Below the pieces are notes generated by a model. That model had not been told where the DNA came from. It did no database searches and was given only the letters and a program-made list of their open reading frames with translations. From Enterocloster asparagiformis (GTDB taxonomy: Bacteria > Bacillota > Clostridia > Lachnospirales > Lachnospiraceae), in NCBI GenBank assembly GCA_018380885.1, contig JAGZSY010000006.1, positions 1-64,000 of the forward strand: a DNA stretch of 64,000 nt, given 5' to 3'. This document shows, one piece after another, positions 24,112 through 32,961 of the stretch. Numbering within the stretch: the first letter of the stretch is position 1; each line of letters begins with the position of its first letter. A program made the translations under genes and the position numbers.

Positions 24112-25161
24112 TTATTTGCTCATCTTCTCCACTGCCTCGAACAGGCCGTTCAGATAGGTGGCGCCCAGGGCTCTGTCGTACAGGCCGTATCCGGCGCGGC
24201 CGGTCTCCCCCCAGATCATGCGTCCGTGGTCGGGTCTCACGTAGCCGTCAAATCCGTTGTCCACCAGCGCTTTCACGATTCCGAACATATCCAGGGAACC
24301 GCAGGAGGACAGGTGGGCTCTCTCCTCAAAGCCGTTGTCCAGCACCGCCACGTTGCGCAGGTGTGCAAAATGGATGCGGCCCATCGCGGCGTACTTGCCG
24401 GCCATGCGCACCACGTCGTTCTTTGCTGAGCAGCCCAGGGAACCCGTGCACAGGGTGATGCCGTTGTGCTTGTCGTCCACCAGCTTTAAGAAGCGGTCCA
24501 GGTTCTCCTCGCAGGTGATGATTCTGGGCAGCCCGAAAATGCTCCAGCAGGGATCGTCCTCATGGATTGCCATGTTCACGTCGCACTCGGCGGCAACCGG
24601 GATCACGCGCTCCAGGAAATACTTCAGGTTGTCCCACAGCATATCCTCGGTCATGCTGTTGTACTCGGCCACAACCGCCTTCAGGCCGTCCTTGGTGTAG
24701 CTGGAATCCCAGCCCGGAAGGGTCAGATCGCTGTCGCTGTTCATGGGGTTCACAGCGTCAACCTGCTCCTGATAGTAGACCAGGGAGGTGGAGCCGTCGC
24801 CCAGCTCGTGATCCAGCTGTGTTCTGGTCCAGTCGAACACGGGCATGAAATTGTAGCAGATGCACTTGATTCCGGCCTCGGCCACGCGGCGGATGTTCTC
24901 GCAGTAGTTGGCGATATACTGGTCCCTGGTATCCTTGCCCAGCTTGATGTCCTCGTGAACCGGGATGCTCTCGATCACATCAAAGCCCAGTCCGGCGTCC
25001 TCCACCTGCTTTTTCAGCCTGGCGATGCTCTCGCGGCTCCAAACCTCGCCCACCGGCACGTCGTAAACCGCTGTCACGATGGACTGCATCCCCGGAATCT
25101 GCCGGATATTCTCCAGCGTAACCTTGTCGTCTTCTCCATACCATCTGAATGATAATTTCAT
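24112..25161 (-). CDS. uxuA: Mannonate dehydratase
   Basis: 349 residues, the family's normal length. It converts D-mannonate to 2-keto-3-deoxygluconate in glucuronate breakdown, using a divalent metal in a TIM barrel. [19 protein letters not shown] is the characteristic N-terminus, and metal-site segments [16 protein letters not shown] and VRPDHGR are visible. GGAGGAGTTACAC precedes ATG at 25161; a longer frame to 25188 is not used. A TATAAT at 25213-25218 on this strand is the likely -10. It feeds the uxuB-like SDR downstream. Confidence 0.96.
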   Translation of the reverse strand: MKLSFRWYGEDDKVTLENIRQIPGMQSIVTAVYDVPVGEVWSRESIARLKKQVEDAGLGFDVIESIPVHEDIKLGKDTRDQYIANYCENIRRVAEAGIKCICYNFMPVFDWTRTQLDHELGDGSTSLVYYQEQVDAVNPMNSDSDLTLPGWDSSYTKDGLKAVVAEYNSMTEDMLWDNLKYFLERVIPVAAECDVNMAIHEDDPCWSIFGLPRIITCEENLDRFLKLVDDKHNGITLCTGSLGCSAKNDVVRMAGKYAAMGRIHFAHLRNVAVLDNGFEERAHLSSCGSLDMFGIVKALVDNGFDGYVRPDHGRMIWGETGRAGYGLYDRALGATYLNGLFEAVEKMSK

Positions 25162-25252
25162 GTGTAACTCCTCCTTAAATGAATTCACGCTTGCCTCAAA
25201 CCTTATGATCCCATTATAACAGATCTATAACCAACGTCCATAGTTTAATTTG

Positions 25253-25282
25253 TTGTAACCATTGCAAAAATTGTGGTATACT
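25253..25282 (+). promoter_or_regulatory. Likely promoter of the AraC regulator gene
   Basis: TTGTAA at 25253-25258, 18-bp spacer, TATACT at 25277-25282. It overlaps the region that also drives uxuA in the other direction. Confidence 0.5.
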
Positions 25283-25388
25283 ATTGGCAAAGGCGATGAG
25301 GGGAGCAAAAATCCAGGGCGCTTCAAAGTCCCGGTCCCAACACCTCTCCTCACCCTATCCCATAAAAAGGAGACGCGCACACCACACC

Positions 25389-26279
25389 ATGAAAAAATCC
25401 CTCTCCAACAGCTTCACCACCCGGCAATACATGCAGTCCGGCGATTTCGAGCTTTTCTACTACAACGACGTCAGCCTGGACCACGTTTCCACCCACCACC
25501 ACGACTACTATGAATTTTACTTTTTCCTGGAGGGGAACGTCACCTACGAAATTTCCGACAAATCCTACGCCCTGGAATACGGCGACTACCTCCTGATCCC
25601 GCCGGGCCTTCCCCACCGCCCGGTCTTTGGGGATCACGAGGGCTCCTACCGCCGCTTCGTGCTGTGGATCAGCCAGAACTTCTACCGCCGCCTGCGGGCC
25701 CACGACCAGGACATGACCTACGCGGCCGACTACGCCCAGAGCCATCAGACCTACCGCTTCCACAACGACTACATCACCGCCCAGGACATCCAGGGGAGGC
25801 TCACCGACATGGTGGAGGAGCTGTCCGGCGGCCGCCCCTTTTCCAAGCAGGCCGCGCCCCTGGCCGTCATGTCCTTCCTGGTCCACATCAACCGCATCCT
25901 CTACGACAGCCTGCACCAGAAATCCGCCGTCTACGAGAACGTCCTCTACCTGAACATCTGCGACTATGTGAACCGCCATCTGGACGAAGATTTGAGCCTG
26001 GACACCCTGGCCGCGTTTTTCTATGTGAGCAAATACCACATCGCCCACATCTTCAAGGATAACATGGGAATCCCTCTGCATCAGTATATCCTGAAAAAGC
26101 GGCTTCAAGCCAGCAAAAACGCCATTCTCTCGGACCAGCCCATCAGCCGGGTATTCCAGCAGTACGGCTTTCGGGACTACACCAGCTTTTTCCGCGCCTT
26201 CAAAAAGGAATACGGCGTCTCCCCCAAGGAATTCCGGGAGCAGCATCGCCTGCCCGAGCAGCAGGACTTTACCATCTGA
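25389..26279 (+). CDS. AraC-family transcriptional regulator
   Basis: 296 residues. An N-terminal cupin sensor (HHHDYYEFYFFLEG, then YGDYLLIPPGLPH) occupies the first 110 residues, and the C-terminal double helix-turn-helix (LSLDTLAAFFYVSKYHI, then RVFQQYGFRDYTSFFRAFKK) the last 100. It is divergent from uxuA and so may activate hexuronate genes (inference). The ATG at 25389 is chosen although AAGGAG lies 16 nt upstream, further than usual. A radical SAM gene follows after 19 nt. Confidence 0.9.
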   Translation: MKKSLSNSFTTRQYMQSGDFELFYYNDVSLDHVSTHHHDYYEFYFFLEGNVTYEISDKSYALEYGDYLLIPPGLPHRPVFGDHEGSYRRFVLWISQNFYRRLRAHDQDMTYAADYAQSHQTYRFHNDYITAQDIQGRLTDMVEELSGGRPFSKQAAPLAVMSFLVHINRILYDSLHQKSAVYENVLYLNICDYVNRHLDEDLSLDTLAAFFYVSKYHIAHIFKDNMGIPLHQYILKKRLQASKNAILSDQPISRVFQQYGFRDYTSFFRAFKKEYGVSPKEFREQHRLPEQQDFTI

Positions 26280-26298
26280 TAACAGGAGCGAACACAAA

Positions 26299-27279
26299 AT
26301 GAACGAGACCATCACACGCGAACAATACAAATCCTGCCAGCTCTGTCCCAGAATGTGCCGCGCAGACCGCAGCCGCACCACCGGCTTCTGCGGCTGCGGC
26401 GACACGCTCCGGGCCGCCAGGGCCGCGCTGCACCAGTGGGAGGAGCCCTGTCTCTCCGGAGCCGAGGGCGAGCCCGGCGGCAGCGGCACCGTGTTCTTCT
26501 CCGGCTGCACGCTGCGCTGCCGCTTCTGCCAGAACTATCAGATCAGCAGCGAGAACTTCGGCAAGGAGCTATCACCGGACCGGCTGGCCGGCATTTTCCT
26601 GGACCTTCAGGCCCAGGGCGCCCACAACATCAATCTGGTCACCGCCACCCAGTATCTGCCCGATATCCTGGAGGCCCTGGATCAGGTCAGGGGCCGTCTG
26701 CGCATCCCCGTGGTCTACAACTGCGGCGGCTACGAGCGCGTGGAGACCGTCAAAGCCCTGAAGGACTACGTGGACATCTGGCTGCCCGACTTCAAGTACT
26801 TTGACAACGGGCTGGCCACCAAATACTCCAAGGCTCCCGATTACTTTGAGACCGCTGCCGCCGCCATCGGCCAGATGATCGCCCAGACCGGCCCGCCGGT
26901 ATACGAGGCCCCGGCTGTCGCCGCCGCTGAGGGCGTCCCCGGGACAAAAAAAGCGAGCAAAGCCATCGCTCCGCTCATGAAAAAGGGCGTTATCATCCGC
27001 CATATGGTCCTGCCCTCCCATCGCTGCGACTCCATAGCCCTGCTGCGCTGGATCAAAGAACATTTTCCGGACGGCCGCTACCTGATCAGCCTGATGAGCC
27101 AGTACACGCCCTTTTACCACAGTGGGGACTTCCCTGAGTTAAACCGCCGTATCACCACCTTTGAATACAATCAGGTCATAGACGAGGCCATTGCACTGGG
27201 GCTCACCGACGGCTTCATGCAGGAAAAAAGCAGCGCCCGCGAGGAATACACGCCGCCCTTTGACCTGGAGGGCCTGTAG
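26299..27279 (+). CDS. Radical SAM protein, PflX/pyruvate-formate-lyase-activase-like
   Basis: 326 residues. The radical SAM cluster motif CTLRCRFC lies at about residues 72-79, preceded by a cysteine-rich N-terminus (CQLCPRMC, then GFCGCGD) typical of the PflX group. FFSGC and YNCGGYE are further group markers. It should bind a 4Fe-4S cluster and S-adenosylmethionine; no substrate is known for this group. It lies 19 nt after the AraC gene, probably in one transcript. ACAGGAG precedes the ATG. Confidence 0.9.
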   Translation: MNETITREQYKSCQLCPRMCRADRSRTTGFCGCGDTLRAARAALHQWEEPCLSGAEGEPGGSGTVFFSGCTLRCRFCQNYQISSENFGKELSPDRLAGIFLDLQAQGAHNINLVTATQYLPDILEALDQVRGRLRIPVVYNCGGYERVETVKALKDYVDIWLPDFKYFDNGLATKYSKAPDYFETAAAAIGQMIAQTGPPVYEAPAVAAAEGVPGTKKASKAIAPLMKKGVIIRHMVLPSHRCDSIALLRWIKEHFPDGRYLISLMSQYTPFYHSGDFPELNRRITTFEYNQVIDEAIALGLTDGFMQEKSSAREEYTPPFDLEGL

Positions 27280-27292
27280 GCCCTCCCTGCCG

Positions 27293-28294
27293 TCACCGCT
27301 GCTTCCAAAGCTCCCTGCGGTCCGCCGGGTACACGATTCCCAGCTGCCGCCGCGCCTCGTCCATCACCTCCAGCGCCATCAGCGAGCAGCGGTTGTGCGC
27401 CGCCCCTGACTCCCCGCTCTCCATCAGGCGCAGCCACTCCTTCACCTCCGGAAGCATGGTGTCCTCGCGCCCCTCCGGCGTAAAGCTCTCCTTCTCCCCG
27501 TTCCGGTACCAGATCACAATCTCGTCGGGGTTGGTCAGGTCCCCCCGGATCACCATGGTCGCCTCCTCGCCCTGAATCTGGCAGGGACAGCGGTTTGTGG
27601 TGATCTTGGAATACAGCACCTCCGCCTGCATGCCCCCGTAGGAGGCCAGGATGGTTCCGGCCCCGTCCACGCCGTTCTCCAGGAACACGGCGTCCGCCAA
27701 AATTTTCTCCGGCAGCCCGAACAGCTTCACCAGCGTGTGCACGCAGTACACGCCGATATCCATCAGCGCCCCGTTGGAAAGGGACGGGTCAAAGGCGTTC
27801 TCCACCACGCCCGCCCGGAACTTGTCATAGCGGGATGAGTATTTACCGTACTGCAGGCTGACGCGTCGGATCGTCCCCAGCTTCCCCAAATTGTCCCGGA
27901 CTAGGTCAAAGGCCGGGATAAACGAGGAACGCAGCGCCTCCATAAACACCAGTCCCCGCTCATCGGCGATCTCCAGCAGGCGGACCAGCTCCCTCCGGTT
28001 GGTGGTGACCGTTTTCTCGCACAGCACATGCTTTCCGTGGGACAGCATAAGCGCGGCCTGCTCAAAATGCAGGCTGTTGGGGCTGGCGATATAGACCGCG
28101 TCCACATCCTCCGCCTCCGCCAGCTCCGTCAGCGAATCCGTCCCCCGGTCCGCCCCGTACTGCTGCGCAAACTCCCGCGCCTTCTCCATACTCCTGGAAT
28201 ACGCCGCGCTGTAGTGCAGGTTCCCGCACTTCTTTGCCGCCTCCAAAAACCACTTTACCACAAAATTCGTCCCAATAGTGCCATAACGGATCAT
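27293..28294 (-). CDS. Gfo/Idh/MocA-family oxidoreductase
   Basis: 333 residues. An N-terminal Rossmann domain (IRYGTIGTNFVVKWFL) is followed by VYIASPNSLHFEQA and HVLCEKTVTT, where EK holds the conserved catalytic lysine. The C-terminal alpha/beta domain includes GALMDIGVYCVH. These enzymes oxidise or reduce sugars and cyclitols with NAD(P). The specific sugar is unknown. AGGAAGGAATTGG precedes the ATG at 28294, so the longer frame to 28381, which overlaps the deaminase, is not used. It converges on the radical SAM gene with 13 nt between stops. Confidence 0.9.
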   Translation of the reverse strand: MIRYGTIGTNFVVKWFLEAAKKCGNLHYSAAYSRSMEKAREFAQQYGADRGTDSLTELAEAEDVDAVYIASPNSLHFEQAALMLSHGKHVLCEKTVTTNRRELVRLLEIADERGLVFMEALRSSFIPAFDLVRDNLGKLGTIRRVSLQYGKYSSRYDKFRAGVVENAFDPSLSNGALMDIGVYCVHTLVKLFGLPEKILADAVFLENGVDGAGTILASYGGMQAEVLYSKITTNRCPCQIQGEEATMVIRGDLTNPDEIVIWYRNGEKESFTPEGREDTMLPEVKEWLRLMESGESGAAHNRCSLMALEVMDEARRQLGIVYPADRRELWKQR

Positions 28295-28349
28295 AATTTC
28301 CAATTCCTTCCTATTTTTATATTTCCCCAATTCTTTTGCCGCTCCGCGC

Positions 28350-28838
28350 TCAATACCCGAACGTCCCCTCCAGGGATTCATCGTTGTCGATCCAGTCCTG
28401 TACCCGGACCACCCGGTAGCGGTTCTCGTCGTCCCGGATCACCACCGTCTCTATCCCGGCGTTGATGATCAGGCGCTTGCACATGGAGCAGCTGCTGGAA
28501 TTGCTGATGTAGGCACCCGTCTCCACCTCCCGCCCCGACAGGTAGAGGGTTCCGCCCATCATTTTCTCCCGCTCCGCGCTGATGATCGCGTTGGCCTCCG
28601 CGTGCACGCTGCGGCAAAGTTCATACCGCTCTCCTCTGGGAATGTTCATTTTCTGCCGGATGCAGTATTCCAGGTCCGAACAGTTCTTCCTGCCCCTGGG
28701 CGCGCCCACATAGCCGGTGGAGATCACCTCGTCGTTCTTCACAATCACCGCGCCGTAATGCCGCCGCAGGCAGGTGCACCGCTTGGACACCACGTCCGCC
28801 AAATCCAGGTAATAATTTGTCTTATCTCTCCGCTCCAT
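28350..28838 (-). CDS. dCMP deaminase / ComEB-type cytidine deaminase
   Basis: 162 residues. The zinc site is HAEANAI (histidine and catalytic glutamate) and SSSCSMCKR (two cysteines). The N-terminal WxxxM-like segment and CLRRHYGAVIV are typical of ComEB. It deaminates dCMP to dUMP for thymidylate synthesis, and homologues are called ComEB because they lie in competence operons in Bacillus. AAGGAG lies 13 nt before ATG at 28838, a longish spacing. No competence genes are adjacent. Confidence 0.93.
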   Translation of the reverse strand: MERRDKTNYYLDLADVVSKRCTCLRRHYGAVIVKNDEVISTGYVGAPRGRKNCSDLEYCIRQKMNIPRGERYELCRSVHAEANAIISAEREKMMGGTLYLSGREVETGAYISNSSSCSMCKRLIINAGIETVVIRDDENRYRVVRVQDWIDNDESLEGTFGY

Positions 28839-28919
28839 AATCCGCTTCTAAGCTCCTTCTCCCGTTTATCAGCCTGGGGCCCCCATCCCGTCCGGGAGCG
28901 AGGGACCCCCAGGCGCCTC

Positions 28920-29456
28920 TCATTGCTTCACCATATCCAGCTCCCGGCCCCGGGCATCCTTTAGCACAAACTTCCCATCAGGGCTGCCTGCGCCCCAGCA
29001 GTAGACGATCCGCACGCCCCCGTACTGGAACTCGTCCATCCTCTGGTCCCCGAACATCACCTGGGCCACCTCCTGATCCGCCACCACGCCGTAGCAGAGA
29101 TACCAGTCTCCGCGGCCGTAAGGGCAGTACAGCAGATGGGCCCTGTTTTGTCCGCTCTCCACAGCCCCGGAATCCCTGGCCGGAATATAGCCGAACACCG
29201 CTTCGGCCTGGTAGATTCCCAAGGTGTGCTTCACCGCCGCGCAATCGATCTCCCCCTTCTCGCTGAGATACAGAACCAACGACCGGTTTTGAGCCACTTT
29301 TTTCTCCCCGATCATCTCCACGACCGAAAACCCCTCGGCTTGTCCCACCTTTTTTTCCACCGCAACCCTGGCGTCAAACGACGGCCGCCAGACTACCATC
29401 AGCACAAAGACCGCCATCGCAATCGCCGACCTCTGCCAATATCTGCCACGCTTCAT
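28920..29456 (-). CDS. Hypothetical membrane-anchored protein
   Basis: 178 residues with one N-terminal membrane helix (SAIAMAVFVLMVVW, residues 10-23) and an extracellular remainder. No family recognised. The rest is mixed beta strand, with a segment reading YCPYGRGDWYLCYG and a C-terminal LKDARGRELDMVKQ. It follows the serpin lipoprotein gene by 21 nt on the same strand, so both are probably cotranscribed and act outside the membrane. GGAGGCGG precedes the ATG at 29456; an overlapping TTG three bases upstream is an alternative. Confidence 0.65.
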   Translation of the reverse strand: MKRGRYWQRSAIAMAVFVLMVVWRPSFDARVAVEKKVGQAEGFSVVEMIGEKKVAQNRSLVLYLSEKGEIDCAAVKHTLGIYQAEAVFGYIPARDSGAVESGQNRAHLLYCPYGRGDWYLCYGVVADQEVAQVMFGDQRMDEFQYGGVRIVYCWGAGSPDGKFVLKDARGRELDMVKQ

Positions 29457-29477
29457 CAAACCGCCTCCTCTGCGCCT

Positions 29478-30884
29478 TTACTGCGGATTGTTGCACACTC
29501 CCAAAAACAGCGGAATCCCCGAATCGCTGATAATCCCGAAAATGAACGGGCGGTTGAAGTCCAGGGCATGCCTGCCGTCGGGAAGCCCTGCCCCTGCCAC
29601 AGCAATCTCCGTGTACGCCGAGGCCTCCACGCCGTCCTCGTTGATCCCGATATGGGTCTCCTGCCTGATCAGGGAGATAAAGGCAGGCTCATCCGACATA
29701 GCTGAGAAATCCGCCTCCACGCCGAAAGCCTCCTTCACGCCCATGTCCTGCAGCATCTCCGCCAAATCCATGCTGTCCTCAAAGCTGAACTTGGGCAGTG
29801 AGAGATCCATGAGACCGCCCTGGCCGTTCTCCCGCTCAAACATCCGGGCCAGCTTACCCTCCTGTTTGATCAGGTCCCGGGCATCCACGCCCTCGTCCGG
29901 CAGAATCAGGAACAGGGAACCGTTGTCCTTCAGCCACAGCTCCGTGCCGGAATACCCTTCCCCTTCATAATACGCCTGGAAAGCGCCTGTGAGATGCATA
30001 TATTCGCACTTGACCTCCTGGCCGCCGGCCGTGGTAAACGTTCCCTGGGTGTTGGCCGACTGTTCAAACCGGTTGACCCACTGGTCGTAAAAATAGACTG
30101 TGTTGATGATCGCCAGAATATCCCGGGGCGACGTGTCCAGCTGGGGCGCCAGCGTGCCGTTGGTTTGCTGGGAAATCCACCGTCCCATGGCCTTTCCTGT
30201 TTCCGGATCAGCGAAATCCACCGGGTACACCGAAGCGTAAAAATCGTCCTGGGCCGCATTTAAAAAGCCCTCCTTCAGCTCCATCCCCTCCTTCGCCCAC
30301 AGGGAATTGGCCAGCTTAAGCCGCGAATACTCGTTGTCCGTATACAGCAGCCGGTAGAGATTGCCGCACTGTCCCGCCAGCTCAGTCTTGTCCTTTACGC
30401 CCAGAACCGCCAGCAGCTCCTGCTCCGTCTTCCCCTCCGCGCCCTGGGCCGCCAGGGCCAGCGCATAGTAGAGGGACAGCGGGGAATAGTTCCTGTTCTC
30501 AGTGTCCTTTGCCAGAAGCCGGGAGGCCGTCTCAAAGGAGAATGCCCTGGCCGCGCCTGCAAATTCCTCACTCACCGGATTGTCCTCCCGCACGCTTCGC
30601 CTGGCGTCAAAGTCCTCCGCCGGGATCGCCTCCGGTTCCCTCACCCGGGTAAGGCTCCCCAACTCCTGATCCTCAGCGCGGTTCTCCTTCCGCTCAACGG
30701 GCGGCGCCTCCTCTCCTGTCTGCGCCCGGGCCTCCGTGGACTCCGGCCCGCCGTCCGCCCGCGGGCCGGAAACCTCCCTTGTCCCGCCTGACGGCGTCCC
30801 AGCCGATTTCTGCCCGCAGCCCGCCAGAATCGCCGCCGCCATCGCGCCCGCCGCAGCGCAGCGCCAAATCTTCTTTTTCATCAT
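29478..30884 (-). CDS. Serpin-family protease inhibitor lipoprotein
   Basis: 468 residues. A signal peptide ends in the lipobox LAGC (residues about 19-22), then about 80 residues of Pro/Glu/Gly-rich linker, then a full serpin domain. Serpin marks are NYSPLSLYYALALAAQGA, ILAIINTVYFYDQW, the hinge EDGVEASAYTEI and the C-terminal FNRPFIFGI. Counting from the hinge puts alanine at P1 (VAGAGLP), which predicts inhibition of elastase- or subtilisin-like serine proteases. It would be displayed on the cell surface. GGAGG six bases before ATG at 30884 rules out the long upstream frame. Confidence 0.93.
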   Translation of the reverse strand: MMKKKIWRCAAAGAMAAAILAGCGQKSAGTPSGGTREVSGPRADGGPESTEARAQTGEEAPPVERKENRAEDQELGSLTRVREPEAIPAEDFDARRSVREDNPVSEEFAGAARAFSFETASRLLAKDTENRNYSPLSLYYALALAAQGAEGKTEQELLAVLGVKDKTELAGQCGNLYRLLYTDNEYSRLKLANSLWAKEGMELKEGFLNAAQDDFYASVYPVDFADPETGKAMGRWISQQTNGTLAPQLDTSPRDILAIINTVYFYDQWVNRFEQSANTQGTFTTAGGQEVKCEYMHLTGAFQAYYEGEGYSGTELWLKDNGSLFLILPDEGVDARDLIKQEGKLARMFERENGQGGLMDLSLPKFSFEDSMDLAEMLQDMGVKEAFGVEADFSAMSDEPAFISLIRQETHIGINEDGVEASAYTEIAVAGAGLPDGRHALDFNRPFIFGIISDSGIPLFLGVCNNPQ

Positions 30885-31006
30885 AACACTCCTCCTCGCC
30901 GATACACATCCTTTTCTTACCATTTTAACAGACAAATTTCCCCAATGTATTTCTTTTTCCTTAAAAAAAATCGAACAATCCGCATCCCAAATCCACAGGC
31001 TGCGGC

Positions 31007-31034
31007 TTGCTTTTTCCCGCACATCTTGTATAAT
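31007..31034 (+). promoter_or_regulatory. Promoter of the PepQ gene
   Basis: TTGCTT at 31007-31012, 16-bp spacer, TATAAT at 31029-31034; the start site would be near 31041. Confidence 0.55.
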
Positions 31035-31070
31035 GAATACAAAATGTAAACAAAGAGGAGGAACTTGATT

Positions 31071-32150
31071 ATGGAAGAACTGCACAGACAGCGCCTGAAA
31101 CGCCTGTCCCAGGCGTTGGCGGAAGATGGGCTGACCCAGATGATCGTCAGCGATCCGCTGGCCATCTGGTATTTCACCGGGGTGGACGTGCAGCCCGGCG
31201 AGCGCCTATTCGCCCTGTACGCCCGCGCGGACGGCGGTCACAAGCTGTTTTTAAATAAGCTGTTCACCGTCTCCCCCACCGGCCTGGAGGAGGTCTGGAT
31301 GACGGATACGGACGACACGGTGGGAATCCTGGCAAGAGCGGTGGATCACTCCGAGCATATGGGCGTCGACAAGAACTGGCCCGCCCGCTTCCTCCTGGCC
31401 CTGATGGACCGCAACCCCGGCGTCCGCTATGTGAACTCCTCCGGCTGCGTGGACCGCATCCGCGCCGTCAAGGACCAGGATGAGCGGGAAAAGATGCGCG
31501 CCGCCTCCCGGATCAACGACGCCTGCATGGAAATGGCCGCCGCAAGCCTCCGGGAGGGCGTCACGGAGCGGGAGGTCAGCGAGCTGGTCACCAGGCTGTA
31601 CCGCGAGGCCGGCTGCGAGGGCCTGTCCTTTGGCACCATCGTCTCCTTCGGCGCCAACGCCGCGGACCCCCACCACGAACCGGACGGCACGGCCCTCAAA
31701 AAGGGGGACTGCATCGTGATCGACATGGGCTGCCGCAAGGATCGCTACTGCTCCGACATGACCCGCACCTTCTTCTGCGGGGAGCCGGATCCCAAATACG
31801 CCGCCATCCACGATCTGGTCCGCCAGGCCAACGAAAAAGCCGAGGCCATGATCCGCCCCGGCGTCCGCTTCTGCGACATCGACCGCGCCGCCAGAGAGCA
31901 CATTGAGGCAGGCGGCTACGGCCCTTACTTTACCCACCGCCTGGGCCACTCCATCGGCCTGGAGGACCACGAATTCGGCGACGTCAGCTCCGCCAACACC
32001 GACACGGTGCAGGCAGGCATGACCTTTTCCGTGGAACCGGGCGTGTATCTGCCCGGAGAATTCGGCGTCCGTGTGGAGGATCTGGTGCTGGTCACTGAAA
32101 ACGGCTGTGAAGTCTTAAACCATGTGGAAAAGCGCTGGAAAACCGTGTAA
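31071..32150 (+). CDS. pepQ: M24-family Xaa-Pro peptidase
   Basis: 359 residues. An N-terminal creatinase-like domain (to about 130) precedes the pita-bread metallopeptidase domain. Metal ligands are visible in order: IDMGCRKD and SDMTRTF (two Asp), HRLGHSIG (His), SVEPGVY (Glu) and GVRVEDLV (Glu). It cleaves peptides with proline in second position in the cytosol. GAGGAGGAAC precedes ATG at 31071. It is monocistronic, and the hairpin at 32163-32206 follows. Whether it is a dipeptidase (PepQ) or aminopeptidase cannot be told from sequence alone. Confidence 0.9.
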   Translation: MEELHRQRLKRLSQALAEDGLTQMIVSDPLAIWYFTGVDVQPGERLFALYARADGGHKLFLNKLFTVSPTGLEEVWMTDTDDTVGILARAVDHSEHMGVDKNWPARFLLALMDRNPGVRYVNSSGCVDRIRAVKDQDEREKMRAASRINDACMEMAAASLREGVTEREVSELVTRLYREAGCEGLSFGTIVSFGANAADPHHEPDGTALKKGDCIVIDMGCRKDRYCSDMTRTFFCGEPDPKYAAIHDLVRQANEKAEAMIRPGVRFCDIDRAAREHIEAGGYGPYFTHRLGHSIGLEDHEFGDVSSANTDTVQAGMTFSVEPGVYLPGEFGVRVEDLVLVTENGCEVLNHVEKRWKTV

Positions 32151-32161
32151 GCGCACAATGA

Positions 32162-32799
32162 GAAGGCGAGTATCGAATTTTCATTTCCGTTTCGATACTC
32201 GCCTTCAAACTACGTCGTCCATTGGACCAAGCCTCACTTTTCTTAAGAATTTTCGTGTGCTTCTCTATATGAAATTGTCACTCCGATCTACATCCGTTAC
32301 TCTGTCCAAATTTCTTGCATTCCGTTTCGCTTTTGATCAATTTTCTTTTTTCATTCTCTCTCTGCTACCCGGTATCTGTATTCGTTCTAATACCACTTTC
32401 TCGTCATGATACTAAACCGATCATTGCTGATACTCTGTCGATAACGTTTAAAATTTTCTCATACGCTACTTCTGCAAATGCTCGTCCTACAGTATTCTAA
32501 TTTAATCCAATTCATTAACTGTGACGTTCTTCCAGTTTCAAATCTCAAATGTTTACGAACATTGTTTCATTGTGCACTGCTTTGAATCTATTACATTTAA
32601 TTTTATTGTTTTAAATCTTACTCTGCTGGACATTTCACTCTGTAGATTGGTTTTTCCTGGTCTCGTTTATCTCACTTCTTGATAAACGAAACTAAAATTA
32701 ATTCTCCGGTGGTCCGTACCTCCTTTGCTTAGATTTTTGTAACTGGTATGTGAACTGCTCCTGCAGTTCGTTTTTGCTTCTCTCTTCTGTTCTTTTGAT
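32162..32799 (-). ncRNA. Candidate large structured non-coding RNA, about 640 nt
   Basis: There is no protein gene between 32151 and 32961. On the minus strand a fully consensus promoter (32806-32834) fires leftward into a purine-rich, AU-rich segment. Hairpins include 32752-32769 (7-bp stem, 4-nt loop), 32660-32692 (12-bp stem with one G-U, 9-nt loop), 32371-32394 (5-bp stem), and a 16-bp closing stem at 32163-32206. The strand contains AAAGGAGGTACGG but no start codon after it. Length and purine-rich loops are reminiscent of ornate RNAs such as ROOL or OLE, but no motif allowed assignment. The 3' stem has no T-run, so the end is uncertain. Confidence 0.5.
32163..32206. terminator. 16-bp hairpin between pepQ and the large RNA
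   Basis: GAAGGCGAGTATCGAA pairs with TTCGATACTCGCCTTC around a 12-nt loop. It may end pepQ transcripts, the minus-strand RNA, or both. No T-run follows on either strand. Confidence 0.5.
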
Positions 32800-32805
32800 A
32801 GCTTT

Positions 32806-32834
32806 ATTATAGCCAAAGAGTCCCTATTTGTCAA
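32806..32834 (-). promoter_or_regulatory. Perfect sigma-A promoter of the large RNA
   Basis: Read leftward: TTGACA at 32829-32834, exactly 17 bp, TATAAT at 32806-32811. Predicted start near 32799. It is the only perfect-hexamer promoter noticed in the window, yet it precedes no ORF. The AT-rich stretch 32835-32961 upstream holds nothing else recognisable. Confidence 0.85.
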
Positions 32835-32961
32835 TACTTTTATAGTTATTTAATACTATTTTTAGCTTATTTTTAAGTTGATCTAATTTAATGTAATTGT
32901 TGCTATTTTCTTATACTTTTTATACATTTATTTCCACTATTTTCGTAAATTATCAGAATAT

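Noticed and set aside
25350..26510. 386-residue minus-strand frame
   Set aside because: Antisense to the AraC regulator and radical SAM gene; biased valine/glycine composition typical of shadows.
32162..32799. RNase P RNA, tmRNA or group II intron as identity of the large RNA
   Set aside because: None of their conserved cores (P4 elements, tmRNA ends, domain V) was found in the minus-strand sequence.
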